From Ruminococcaceae bacterium UBA3451 (GTDB lineage Bacteria; Bacillota; Clostridia; Oscillospirales; Acutalibacteraceae): 5,266 nucleotides of DNA. Position numbers and translations under genes: made by a program. The notes below the pieces were generated by a model, which saw nothing but the letters and a program-made list of their open reading frames with translations, was not told the origin of the DNA and made no database searches. Numbering within the stretch: position 1 is the first letter of the stretch; each line of letters starts with the position of its first letter. Shown here one piece after another: positions 1 through 5,266 of the stretch. The DNA lies in NCBI GenBank assembly GCA_002378845.1, contig DFRY01000034.1:5466-10731 (forward strand), read 5' to 3'.

Positions 1-887
1 CGGTTTACGGTACCCGCCGGCCGAATGTTGTTAAAGGATTTTTGACTTCCGGAGGAGCCGCGTTTTTGGGTGCTGTCGCTGTGGGAACTGATATCTTCAA
101 ATTCTGTCGGTTCTGAATTTTCGGAATTGATGTCTTCCAATTCTGACGGGCTTCCGTCGGAAGGCGAACTGGTAGAATGACTGCTGATGTCGGTCATATC
201 CACATTACCGCCGGGACCGCCCGGCCCGGGGCGACGGTTTGCAAAAAACTGTGCGTAAACAAAGAAGCCGATTCCGCCGATTCCCAGTACAATAAATGCA
301 ATTCCCAGAATTAAAAGCCAGGAAATGCCGCCGCCCTGTCCGGTTGGCTCGCTGCTGGAAGATTCAATGCTGGAAATCGTTCCGCCTGCTTCTACGGCAC
401 TGTCTGCACTGCTTGCACCGTTGGAAAGCAATTCACTCCAGTCCTGGGAAGAAAGTACGCCGGGGTCGCTCACCGCGGCATCCGCCTGAGAAGCCGCCGC
501 TTCCACACGGCTGTTATGGGTGTCGACCGACTGAGTGGGTTTATTGGAAGAAACTGCCCGGCTGGAAGTTTCCGTCTGGCTGGATGCGGGGGTTTCGCTT
601 ACAGCGGAATTAGCGGAACTGCTGGAAACAGCCGATTCGGTTCCGGACGGTACGGAGCCGGTTTCCTCGGAGCTTGAGCTGTCCGCAGGAGTGCTGCCGT
701 CATCCGGGGAGGGCGAAATGTCTCCTCCGGTCCCCTGTTCGGAAGATACAACAGTACTGCTTGACACGGTTTCTTCGCTGCTTGCGGTGCTGCTTGTTTC
801 CGTTGCAAAAGCGGTAACAGTGAATACACTGACCGCGAAAAGTAAGGTAAACAGAACGATGAACGATCTCTTTGCTTTTAACTTCAT
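1..887 (-). CDS. Serine-rich single-pass membrane protein with signal peptide, function unknown (C-terminus cut by window edge)
   Basis: The minus-strand frame is open from the ATG at 887-885 to the window edge, giving 295 codons with no stop. Residues 1-28 form a clear signal peptide: basic start (MKLKAKR), hydrophobic core, and an A-F-A cleavage site before Thr29. Residues 29-187 are low-complexity and acidic; I count 48 serines in 159 residues and only one lysine. A less repetitive patch lies at about 128-157 (DPGVLSSQDWSELL). A hydrophobic helix at about 188-213 follows a GGG and is followed by NRR and a Gly/Pro run, so the topology should be outside N-terminus, inside C-terminus. The tail after 218 is again Ser/Asp/Glu-rich with a 13-residue repeat. 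The likely ribosome site (AGAGGA on the minus strand, about 900-905) is 12 bases from the ATG, which is long. It is divergent from the DegV operon. I recognise no enzyme domain; a cell-surface stalk or membrane-linked scaffold is possible. The gene is certain, the function is not. Confidence 0.85.
   Translation of the reverse strand, partial: MKLKAKRSFIVLFTLLFAVSVFTVTAFATETSSTASSEETVSSSTVVSSEQGTGGDISPSPDDGSTPADSSSSEETGSVPSGTESAVSSSSANSAVSETPASSQTETSSRAVSSNKPTQSVDTHNSRVEAAASQADAAVSDPGVLSSQDWSELLSNGASSADSAVEAGGTISSIESSSSEPTGQGGGISWLLILGIAFIVLGIGGIGFFVYAQFFANRRPGPGGPGGNVDMTDISSHSTSSPSDGSPSELEDINSENSEPTEFEDISSHSDSTQKRGSSGSQKSFNNIRPAGTVN
84..145 (-). repeat. Two-copy imperfect 23-bp direct repeat inside the serine-rich gene
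   Basis: Bases 84-106 and 123-145 match at 20 of 23 positions with a period of 39 bases (13 codons). In the protein this is a repeated (S/T)E(L/F)EDI(N/S)S unit at residues about 248-255 and 261-268 of the cytoplasmic tail. A related DISS sequence occurs at about 233-236. It looks like internal duplication in a low-complexity tail. Confidence 0.6.
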
Positions 888-925
888 AATTATAACTTGT
901 CCTCTCAAACACTTGTCTACATATA

Positions 926-942
926 ATATTATCATATAATAT
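926..942. repeat. AT-rich inverted repeat overlapping the leftward promoter
   Basis: ATATTAT (926-932) and ATAATAT (936-942) are perfect inverted copies around CAT. The same stretch also holds a direct repeat of ATATAATAT at 921-929 and 934-942. It overlaps the proposed -10 region of the leftward gene, so it could be an operator, but AT-rich DNA forms such repeats easily by chance. Confidence 0.35.
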
Positions 943-955
943 GTTCCAAATTCAA
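926..955 (-). promoter_or_regulatory. Candidate promoter for the serine-rich membrane protein gene
   Basis: On the minus strand a TTGAAT (955-950) is followed after 18 bases by TAATAT (931-926), which would start transcription near 919 and leave a leader of about 32 bases. The stretch is so AT-rich that other pairings fit nearly as well, for example TTGGAA at 949-944 with a later AT-rich -10. The presence of a promoter here is likely; the exact boxes are uncertain. Confidence 0.45.
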
Positions 956-967
956 CTGTGAATATTC

Positions 968-979
968 TGTAAATTTACA
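968..979. promoter_or_regulatory. Perfect 12-bp palindrome TGTAAATTTACA, operator-like
   Basis: TGTAAATTTACA reads identically on both strands and sits between the two divergent promoters. It is about 54 bases upstream of the predicted leftward start and about 75 upstream of the predicted rightward start. Its neighbour 960-967 (GAATATTC) is also a perfect 8-bp palindrome. The position and symmetry fit a binding site for a dimeric regulator, but I cannot match it to a known regulator and none is encoded in the window. Confidence 0.4.
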
Positions 980-989
980 AATTCCTTTT

Positions 990-1006
990 GAGACAACCGG
1001 AGACAA
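990..1006 (+). repeat. GAGACAA direct repeat, 10-bp spacing, just upstream of the DegV promoter
   Basis: GAGACAA occurs at 990-996 and 1000-1006, one helical turn apart, ending 7 bases before the -35 box of the rightward promoter. That is where an activator would bind. The core GACAA also occurs twice on the minus strand, at 901-897 and 917-913. Function is inferred from position only. Confidence 0.4.
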
Positions 1007-1013
1007 ATGAAAG

Positions 1014-1042
1014 TTGAAATAATTTGCTGTCAATGCTATAAT
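1014..1042 (+). promoter_or_regulatory. Strong sigma-A-type promoter of the DegV-DegV-GNAT operon
   Basis: TTGAAA (1014-1019), a 17-base spacer, and a consensus TATAAT (1037-1042) preceded by TG with one base between (extended -10). Transcription should start near 1049, leaving a leader of about 28 bases before the ATG at 1077. This promoter rules out the in-frame ATG at 1041, which lies inside the -10 box. Confidence 0.82.
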
Positions 1043-1064
1043 GAAAAAATATGAAACGGTTCAT

Positions 1065-1069
1065 GGGAG
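1065..1069 (+). promoter_or_regulatory. Ribosome binding site that sets the first DegV start
   Basis: GGGAG lies 7 bases before the ATG at 1077. This spacing, with the promoter ending at 1042, selects 1077 over the upstream in-frame ATG codons at 1041 and 1051. Confidence 0.7.
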
Positions 1070-1076
1070 TGTGAGT

Positions 1077-1919
1077 ATGGGCGTTATTATTAGTTCCGAC
1101 AGTGCATGTGACCTGTTCCCCGATTTATATAAACAATATCAGATTGATATTGTTCCTTTGTACATTGGCATTGAGGAAGAATCGTACCGTGATGTGTTTG
1201 AAATCGGCCCGGATGAAGTTTTTAAGAACTACGAAAAGACGCGGCACTTGCCCAAAACCTCTGCCCCGCCGCCGGCCGACTTTTTCGCCATGTTTAAAAA
1301 GCATGTGGACAACGGGGATGACGTGGTTCATATCGCGATGAATTCCAAGTTTTCCTCCTCTTACCAAAACGCCAGTATTGCCGCGCAGGAGTTCGACAAC
1401 GTTTATGTTGTGGACACGTTCACCCTCAGCTCGGCAGAAGGCCTTTTGGTGCTTCGTGCCGCCGACATGCGTGACGCGGGCAAAAGCGCAAAGGAAATTT
1501 ACGACCAGATTGAAATTGATAAAACAAAAGTTCAGACCAACGTTCTTTTGGATACCCTGGAATTTGCTTACCGCGGGGGAAGAGCCTCTATGCTGCAGAT
1601 GTTCGGCGCAAACCTGTTAAAGCTGCGCCCCTGCCTTTTGCTCGACACCCACGGCGTGCTTACCGTACGCAAAAAATTCCGCGGGAATTACGAACAGGTT
1701 TGTAAAGAGTATATCCGTTTTGTACTGGATCAGCCGAATATTGACAGCGAACGGGCTTTTCTTTCCACCACAGGCATGGATCAGGAGCTTTTTAACAGTT
1801 TAAAAAAGATGGTTCAGGACAGCGGAGTTTTTCAGGAGGTGCTTACCTCCCGCGCGGGGTGCTCTATGACGGTGCACACCGGCCCCAACACGCTCGTTCT
1901 GTTTTATAAAGAAAAATAG
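1077..1919 (+). CDS. DegV family protein 1, probable fatty-acid-binding subunit of fatty acid kinase (FakB-like)
   Basis: The 280-residue product has the usual DegV length and motifs: S7-D-S-A-C-D at the N-terminus, T61-S-A-P-P-P, the S90-K-F-S-S-S-Y-Q segment (matching the family SSKLSGTYQ), V-D113-T, R166-G-G-R, and V-H267-T-G-P near the C-terminus. In the FakB family a Thr, a Ser, an Arg and a His at these motifs hold the fatty-acid carboxylate; all four motifs are present here. FakB proteins are cytosolic, carry a fatty acid, present it to the kinase FakA for conversion to acyl-phosphate, and so feed phospholipid synthesis. It is first in an operon; its TAG stop overlaps the ribosome site of a second DegV gene starting 10 bases later. 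No fakA is visible. Family assignment is firm; the lipid role is by homology and the acyl preference cannot be read. The glycine usually found near the end (GPGTLG) is replaced (GPNTLV). Confidence 0.92.
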   Translation: MGVIISSDSACDLFPDLYKQYQIDIVPLYIGIEEESYRDVFEIGPDEVFKNYEKTRHLPKTSAPPPADFFAMFKKHVDNGDDVVHIAMNSKFSSSYQNASIAAQEFDNVYVVDTFTLSSAEGLLVLRAADMRDAGKSAKEIYDQIEIDKTKVQTNVLLDTLEFAYRGGRASMLQMFGANLLKLRPCLLLDTHGVLTVRKKFRGNYEQVCKEYIRFVLDQPNIDSERAFLSTTGMDQELFNSLKKMVQDSGVFQEVLTSRAGCSMTVHTGPNTLVLFYKEK

Positions 1920-1924
1920 GAGGG
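1918..1924 (+). promoter_or_regulatory. Ribosome binding site of the second DegV gene, overlapping the upstream stop codon
   Basis: AGGAGGG begins on the last two bases of the upstream TAG (1917-1919) and lies 5 bases before the ATG at 1930. The overlap suggests translational coupling of the two DegV genes. An out-of-frame ATG at 1926 is too close to the site. Confidence 0.75.
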
Positions 1925-1929
1925 CATGT

Positions 1930-2778
1930 ATGGACAGAAAAGTGAAGATCGTTGCGGACAGTACCTGCGACCTGAACCCGGAGCTGCTGGCGAGGTACCA
2001 AATTGAAGTGATTCCGCTGAATGTAAATCTGGGCGACAAATCCTGCCTTGACGGTGTGGATGTACATACCCCGGATTTGTTTGAATATTACAATTCGACC
2101 GGTAAGCTGCCGACTACTTCCGCGCCTACGCCGGCTTATTACGAGGATTTTTACCGTAAATGGACCGAAGAGGGCTGGGAAGTCGTTCATTTCAGCATCA
2201 GTTCCGAACTGACCGTTACGCCGAGCATTGCGAAAATGGCCGCCGAAAAATTCGACAATGTTTTTCCTGTGGATTCCCGCAACGTGTCGTGCGGAATGGG
2301 TATTCTGGTGCTGAAGGCGGCGGAGTTGCGCGACCAGGGGCTTTCCGGCAGTGAAATCCGCGAGCGTATTTTGGGCATGACCGACAAAGTGCGCACCGCG
2401 TTTATCATCAGCACGCTGCTTTACATGTACAAGGGCGGGCGCTGCACCGGGGTGCAGGCGCTGGGCGCCAATTTGCTGAATTTGAAGCCCTGCATTGAAG
2501 TGGACGCCGGAAAAATGATCGTAACGAAAAAATACCGCGGCAAGCTGGAATCGGTGGTTCGTCAGGTGGCGCAGGATCATTTGCAGGGAAGGGACGACCT
2601 GGATCTGTCGAAAATTCTGATTGTGAACTACGACGCGGGCCAGGCGGCGATTGACGCGGTCACCGAAAAAATTAAAGAGTACCAGAATTTTCAGGAAATA
2701 CATAATAACCAGTGCGGCTGTTCGGTTTCCGTTCATTGCGGCCCCGGCACGCTGGGAATTATTTACATGGTAAAATAA
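1930..2778 (+). CDS. DegV family protein 2, probable fatty-acid-binding subunit of fatty acid kinase (FakB-like)
   Basis: This 282-residue protein is a paralogue of the preceding gene product. Shared blocks include A9-D-S-T-C-D-L, T63-S-A-P-T-P, F-D-N-V-F-P-V-D115-S, the G-x-G-I-L-V-L stretch near 122-128, K168-G-G-R, G179-A-N-L-L-N-L-K-P-C, K-Y-R-G and V-H269-C-G-P-G-T-L-G. The expected role is cytosolic binding of a fatty acid for phosphorylation by FakA. The motif that normally reads SSKLSGTYQ is S91-S-E-L-T-V-T-P-S here: the pocket serine becomes threonine and the following Gly and Tyr become Val and Pro. This points to a changed ligand pocket or different acyl preference (inference). The C-terminus is Cys-rich (C262, C264, C270), which I think is common in the clostridial branch of the family. 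The start has an AGGAGGG site 5 bases upstream. Co-transcription with the neighbours is likely: 10-base gap before, 28-base gap after. Confidence 0.92.
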   Translation: MDRKVKIVADSTCDLNPELLARYQIEVIPLNVNLGDKSCLDGVDVHTPDLFEYYNSTGKLPTTSAPTPAYYEDFYRKWTEEGWEVVHFSISSELTVTPSIAKMAAEKFDNVFPVDSRNVSCGMGILVLKAAELRDQGLSGSEIRERILGMTDKVRTAFIISTLLYMYKGGRCTGVQALGANLLNLKPCIEVDAGKMIVTKKYRGKLESVVRQVAQDHLQGRDDLDLSKILIVNYDAGQAAIDAVTEKIKEYQNFQEIHNNQCGCSVSVHCGPGTLGIIYMVK

Positions 2779-2806
2779 CCGGACTCGTTCGGAAAGGACG
2801 TGCCGC

Positions 2807-3208
2807 ATGGAAATTCGGTATACGGAGGAAATTCCCTCGGGGGAAAGTCTTTTTGAACTGATGGAACACTTGGGTTGGAACCGTACGGGCGGCTCACCCG
2901 CGTTGCTGCGGCAAACACAGGAGCAAAGCTGGGCGGGTATTTATGCTTATGACGGCGAAACGCTGGTCGGCGCGGCAAGGATTGTTTCCGACGGCGCGGC
3001 CACAGGGTTTTTAAACGGGCTTTGCGTAAAGCCCGAGTACCGGAACAGGGGAATTGCAGCACACATGGTACAGGTTTTGCTGAAGAAATGCGAAACAGCC
3101 GGAATCTGCACCGAACTGTTCTGCGCCGAGAATCTGGTTTCGTTTTACCGCAGGCTGGGGTTTGAACCGTTTGCGGTCGGTATGAAAAAAGTGCCGGAAA
3201 ACGGCTGA
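2807..3208 (+). CDS. Small GNAT family N-acetyltransferase
   Basis: The 133-residue product is a single minimal GNAT domain. The acetyl-CoA binding motif A is clear at about 71-92: strand G-L-C-V-K-P-E-Y followed by R79-N-R-G-I-A, fitting the family pattern R/Q-x-x-G-x-G/A, then an amphipathic helix. The C-terminal F113-Y-R-R-L-G-F segment is the usual motif B end. Residues 43-60 (the L-V-G-A-A-R-I-V strand) form the central sheet. Such proteins move acetyl from acetyl-CoA to an amine on a small molecule or protein; the acceptor cannot be predicted here. AAAGGA at 2793-2798, 8 bases before the ATG, supports the start. It follows the second DegV gene by 28 bases with no terminator between and is followed by a strong terminator, so it is probably the last gene of the operon. 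A link to lipid metabolism is only positional. Confidence 0.88.
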   Translation: MEIRYTEEIPSGESLFELMEHLGWNRTGGSPALLRQTQEQSWAGIYAYDGETLVGAARIVSDGAATGFLNGLCVKPEYRNRGIAAHMVQVLLKKCETAGICTELFCAENLVSFYRRLGFEPFAVGMKKVPENG

Positions 3209-3234
3209 TTTCCGCCGCATTTCGGTGTAAAACG

Positions 3235-3264
3235 AAAAAGGCAGAGAGCGATCTCTGCCTTTTT
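3235..3264 (+). terminator. Intrinsic terminator ending the DegV-DegV-GNAT operon
   Basis: GGCAGAGA (3240-3247), loop GCGA (a GNRA-type tetraloop), TCTCTGCC (3252-3259), then TTTTT (3260-3264). The preceding AAAAA (3235-3239) can extend the stem to 13 bp and gives a matching U-tract on the other strand, so it could work in both directions. It starts 26 bases after the GNAT stop. Confidence 0.92.
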
Positions 3265-3300
3265 CTGCGCTCAATTTTATGATTTTAGGGATTGCGGTAA

Positions 3301-3306
3301 AGGGGA
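3301..3306 (+). promoter_or_regulatory. Ribosome binding site that selects the second ATG of the permease gene
   Basis: AGGGGA ends 1 base before the ATG at 3308 but 7 bases before the ATG at 3314. The second spacing is normal and the first is not, so translation probably starts at 3314. Confidence 0.65.
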
Positions 3307-3313
3307 AATGAAC

Positions 3314-4516
3314 ATGAAAACAAAGGGGAAAAACGGGCCGATTATATTGCTTTTATTGCTGATGTATGTGATTGTGGCCATGGGTGACAATTTTAAGGGG
3401 ATTTTTGTTCCGATCTTTAAAGATGAATTTCATGTGAGCAATACGGCGGTGGGTTACGTGCTGACCGCGGCGCTGTTTGCTTATGCGCTGTTCCAGTATA
3501 TCGGCGGCATGCTGGTGGAACGGTTCGGCTATAAAAAAACCATTTCCCTCGGCTTCGGTACGGGAATTGCAGCGCTTTTGGTGCTGATTTACTGCAAAAA
3601 CTTCCCTATGCTGATTTTGGGCATGTTTTTGCTGAACGTGGGGATGGCAATGTTCAACATCGGCGTAAATACACTGGGGCCGGCGCTTACGGTCAGTTCC
3701 ACAGTGGTGCTGATGAATATGATCAACTTCACTTACTGTGTCAGCAATACCACAATACAAAAGGTTTCCGGCGTGCTGCTGGCGAGCCGGGTGCCGTGGC
3801 GAAGCTTTTATGCGGTAATGCTTGTTGCGGTTTGCCTTTTGTTTGTTTATCAGCTTGTTCTGCACATTCCCTATGTACCAACGGCGGAAAAAGAAGCAAA
3901 GGGAACGAACGGGGCAAAGAAAGCGTGGAGCAAAAAAGAATTGTTTTCTAATCCCGTACTTTATTTGTACATCGCCGTCACCGGGTTCTACTTAATGGCG
4001 GAATACGGAATTGGAAACTGGTTTTCCAATTATATGAGCGAGTCGTTCCAACTGAATGCGGACAGCCGTTCGTTTTACGTCGCTATGTTTTTCGGCAGTC
4101 AGGCGGTTGGCCGCCTGATCGGCGGGTTTATTGTGGACAAGGTGGGTAAGTTTAAAAGTATTATCCTGTATTCGGCGGTTTCGGCCGTTATGCTGTTCTT
4201 TGGGGTGTTTTTGGGCAGGCAGGGTCTGCTGCTGTTCGCGCTTGCCGGGTTTGCCTGCTCCATTATTTTTCCGACCTCCATCGCTACCGTACGCAATGCG
4301 TTCGGGGACGCGGCGTCGTATGCGACCGGGTTCATCTCCATGTGGGCAACGTTCCTTGCCATGGCAGGCAGTATGGCCATCGGAATGCTGAACGACCGCA
4401 TTGGAACACAAAATGCATTTTATGTGGTGCCGGCCGCTTTGCTGCTTACCGTGGTTTCGGCCGTGCTGCTGCGCGGTCACTCCGCACAAAAGCGAATTTT
4501 GGAAAAGGCGGCCTGA
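3314..4516 (+). CDS. MFS permease, FucP/FHS-like, substrate unknown
   Basis: The 400-residue product is a typical 12-helix major facilitator. The first half has the MFS motif A after helix 2: G65-M-L-V-E-R70-F-G-Y-K-K. A polar, lysine-rich central loop (about 190-213) separates the halves. The second half repeats motif A as G271-F-I-V-D-K-V-G-K after helix 8. Helix 7 carries E230-Y-G-I-G-N-W, and V265-G-R-L-I-G-G precedes the second motif A; both resemble the FucP/FHS branch (proton-coupled sugar permeases) more than drug exporters, but this is judged by eye and the substrate is open. It sits in the cytoplasmic membrane. The start at 3314 was chosen by ribosome site spacing; 3308 would add two residues. 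The terminator before it and only a weak promoter candidate (TATGAT at 3278-3283 without a good -35) leave its transcription unclear: own promoter or partial readthrough. It is convergent with the dus gene. Confidence 0.88.
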   Translation: MKTKGKNGPIILLLLLMYVIVAMGDNFKGIFVPIFKDEFHVSNTAVGYVLTAALFAYALFQYIGGMLVERFGYKKTISLGFGTGIAALLVLIYCKNFPMLILGMFLLNVGMAMFNIGVNTLGPALTVSSTVVLMNMINFTYCVSNTTIQKVSGVLLASRVPWRSFYAVMLVAVCLLFVYQLVLHIPYVPTAEKEAKGTNGAKKAWSKKELFSNPVLYLYIAVTGFYLMAEYGIGNWFSNYMSESFQLNADSRSFYVAMFFGSQAVGRLIGGFIVDKVGKFKSIILYSAVSAVMLFFGVFLGRQGLLLFALAGFACSIIFPTSIATVRNAFGDAASYATGFISMWATFLAMAGSMAIGMLNDRIGTQNAFYVVPAALLLTVVSAVLLRGHSAQKRILEKAA

Positions 4517-4527
4517 AAAACACCAAT

Positions 4528-4563
4528 AAAAAAGCCGCCGGGGAACTTTGTCCCCCGGCGGCT
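4528..4563 (-). terminator. Intrinsic terminator of the dus gene (minus strand)
   Basis: An 11-bp GC-rich perfect stem, AGCCGCCGGGG (4533-4543) with CCCCGGCGGCT (4553-4563), and a 9-base loop. On the minus strand it is followed by six U (4533-4528), starting just 5 bases after the dus stop. On the plus strand no U-tract follows, so for the convergent permease transcript it would act poorly or only as a 3'-end stabiliser. Confidence 0.88.
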
Positions 4564-4568
4564 CTGTA

Positions 4569-5266
4569 TCAACATGATTCGCAGTTCGCTTCCATAATTT
4601 CCTTTACCAGCTGTTCCAGCTGCACCCAGCTTTCCAGGTACCCGGCTTGGCGGCGGAATTCCGCTGCGTTTTTCATTCCTTTCAGGTACCAGCCCACATG
4701 CTTGCGCGCTTCGTTCATGGCGCGGTGCTCGCCCTTGTAGTCGCACATTTTTTGAATGTGCTTCATCATGACAAGCATGCGTTCCTGCAGCCCCGGCGGG
4801 GGAAGAATGCGGCAGGAATCGGTCAGGTATGCGTTAATCTGGGAAAAAATCCACGGGTTGCCCAGCGCCTCGCGCCCGACCATAACCAGGTCGCAGCCGG
4901 TTTGCTCCAGAAGCTGCGCGGCGGCCTGTGCGGAAACAACGTCGCCATTGCCGATAACGGGAATATTTACGGCTTGTTTTACCTGGCGAATAATGTCCCA
5001 GTCCACCGGCGGAGCATACATCTGGTCACGGGTGCGCCCGTGCACAGTAATGGCGTCGGCGCCCGCTGTTTCGCACAGTTTTGCCACTTCCACCGCGTTA
5101 ACGGAATTGCCGTCCCATCCTTTGCGGATTTTTGCAGTGACCGGCACCGGTACGGCGGCTTTTACCGCCGCCACTATTTCACCGCACAGCTGCGGCCGTT
5201 TCATCAGCGCGGAGCCCGACCCGTTATTGCTTACCTTGGGCGCGGGGCAGCCCATGTTGATGTCGA
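4569..5266 (-). CDS. dusB: tRNA-dihydrouridine synthase, DusB type (N-terminus cut by window edge)
   Basis: The frame is open from the window edge to the TGA at 4571-4569, giving 231 residues that begin D-I-N-M-G-C-P. The apparent ATG at 5255-5253 is the Met of this core motif, not the start; roughly 90-100 N-terminal residues should lie beyond the window, given a usual length near 320. Dus enzymes use FMN and NADPH to reduce specific uridines of tRNA to dihydrouridine in the cytosol. Visible signatures are the NMGCP catalytic cysteine (codon 5249-5247) with the following K, T-A-K-I-R-K-G-W-D, the V-H-G-R-T-R segment, the FMN phosphate-site strands I-G-N-G-D-V and V-G-R-E-A-L-G-N-P-W-I-F, and the helical C-terminal tRNA-binding domain (last ~75 residues, with H-x-x-W/G-Y-x-K-G). 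These fit the DusB/NifR3 branch. Its terminator follows at once; the promoter is outside the window. Confidence 0.93.
   Translation of the reverse strand, partial: DINMGCPAPKVSNNGSGSALMKRPQLCGEIVAAVKAAVPVPVTAKIRKGWDGNSVNAVEVAKLCETAGADAITVHGRTRDQMYAPPVDWDIIRQVKQAVNIPVIGNGDVVSAQAAAQLLEQTGCDLVMVGREALGNPWIFSQINAYLTDSCRILPPPGLQERMLVMMKHIQKMCDYKGEHRAMNEARKHVGWYLKGMKNAAEFRRQAGYLESWVQLEQLVKEIMEANCESC

Noticed and set aside
296..939. Plus-strand frames of 105 and 134 codons in the left region
   Set aside because: They are antisense to the serine-rich gene, which has a signal peptide, a membrane helix and an uninterrupted frame to the window edge; the plus frames have no recognisable features.
1041..1076. 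Upstream in-frame ATG as the start of the first DegV gene
   Set aside because: It lies within the -10 box, lacks a ribosome site, and would place 12 unneeded residues before the conserved DegV N-terminus.
888..1076. Riboswitch or small RNA in the divergent intergenic region
   Set aside because: Predicted leaders are only about 28-32 bases, with no terminator-like hairpin or recognisable riboswitch core; the palindromes look like protein-binding sites.
1864..2808. 314-codon minus-strand open frame opposite the second DegV gene
   Set aside because: It is a codon-position shadow of a well-conserved DegV gene; the translation is rich in Arg, His and Gln, shows no domain, and has no ribosome site.
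3353..4489. Long minus-strand frames (170 and 165 codons) opposite the permease
   Set aside because: His/Arg/Gln-rich translations typical of the antisense of a hydrophobic membrane protein gene; the plus-strand MFS motifs are clear.
5253..5255. ATG as the start of the dus gene
   Set aside because: It encodes the Met of the conserved D-I-N-M-G-C-P catalytic motif, and the frame continues upstream to the window edge.

Overview
The window looks like chromosomal DNA from a low-to-middle GC Gram-positive anaerobe, most likely a clostridium of the Oscillospiraceae/Ruminococcaceae type. That placement is inferred from strong AGGAGG-type ribosome sites, TTGAAA/TATAAT promoters, tandem DegV proteins with GGR-x(8)-GANLL-type cores, and a serine-rich single-pass surface protein. 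No marker gene fixes the taxon. All genes seen are intact except the two cut by the window edges. There are no RNA genes, insertion sequences, phage genes or CRISPR arrays.

Layout: (1) 1-887, minus strand, 3' end missing: a secreted, serine-rich, membrane-anchored protein of unknown function. (2) 888-1076: a divergent intergenic region with a very good promoter for the rightward genes, a weaker candidate for the leftward gene, a perfect 12-bp palindrome and several short repeats. (3) 1077-3208, plus strand: a probable three-gene operon of two tandem DegV/FakB-type fatty-acid-binding proteins and a small GNAT acetyltransferase, closed by a strong intrinsic terminator at 3235-3264. (4) 3314-4516, plus strand: a 12-helix MFS permease with a FucP/FHS-like look. 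(5) 4528-4563: a strong hairpin whose U-tract serves the minus strand. (6) 4569-5266, minus strand, 5' end missing: a tRNA-dihydrouridine synthase of the DusB type, convergent with the permease.

How the parts may work together: DegV/FakB proteins present exogenous fatty acids to the kinase FakA for phosphorylation and entry into phospholipid synthesis. Two copies in one operon suggest a pair with different acyl-chain preferences, but no fakA, plsX or plsY is in the window to confirm this. The GNAT is probably co-transcribed and has no known substrate. The permease and the dihydrouridine synthase appear to be separate transcription units.

I see no clear evidence of an undescribed multi-gene system. 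The most unusual items are the divergent control region, the serine-rich membrane protein, and an altered ligand-pocket motif in the second DegV protein.
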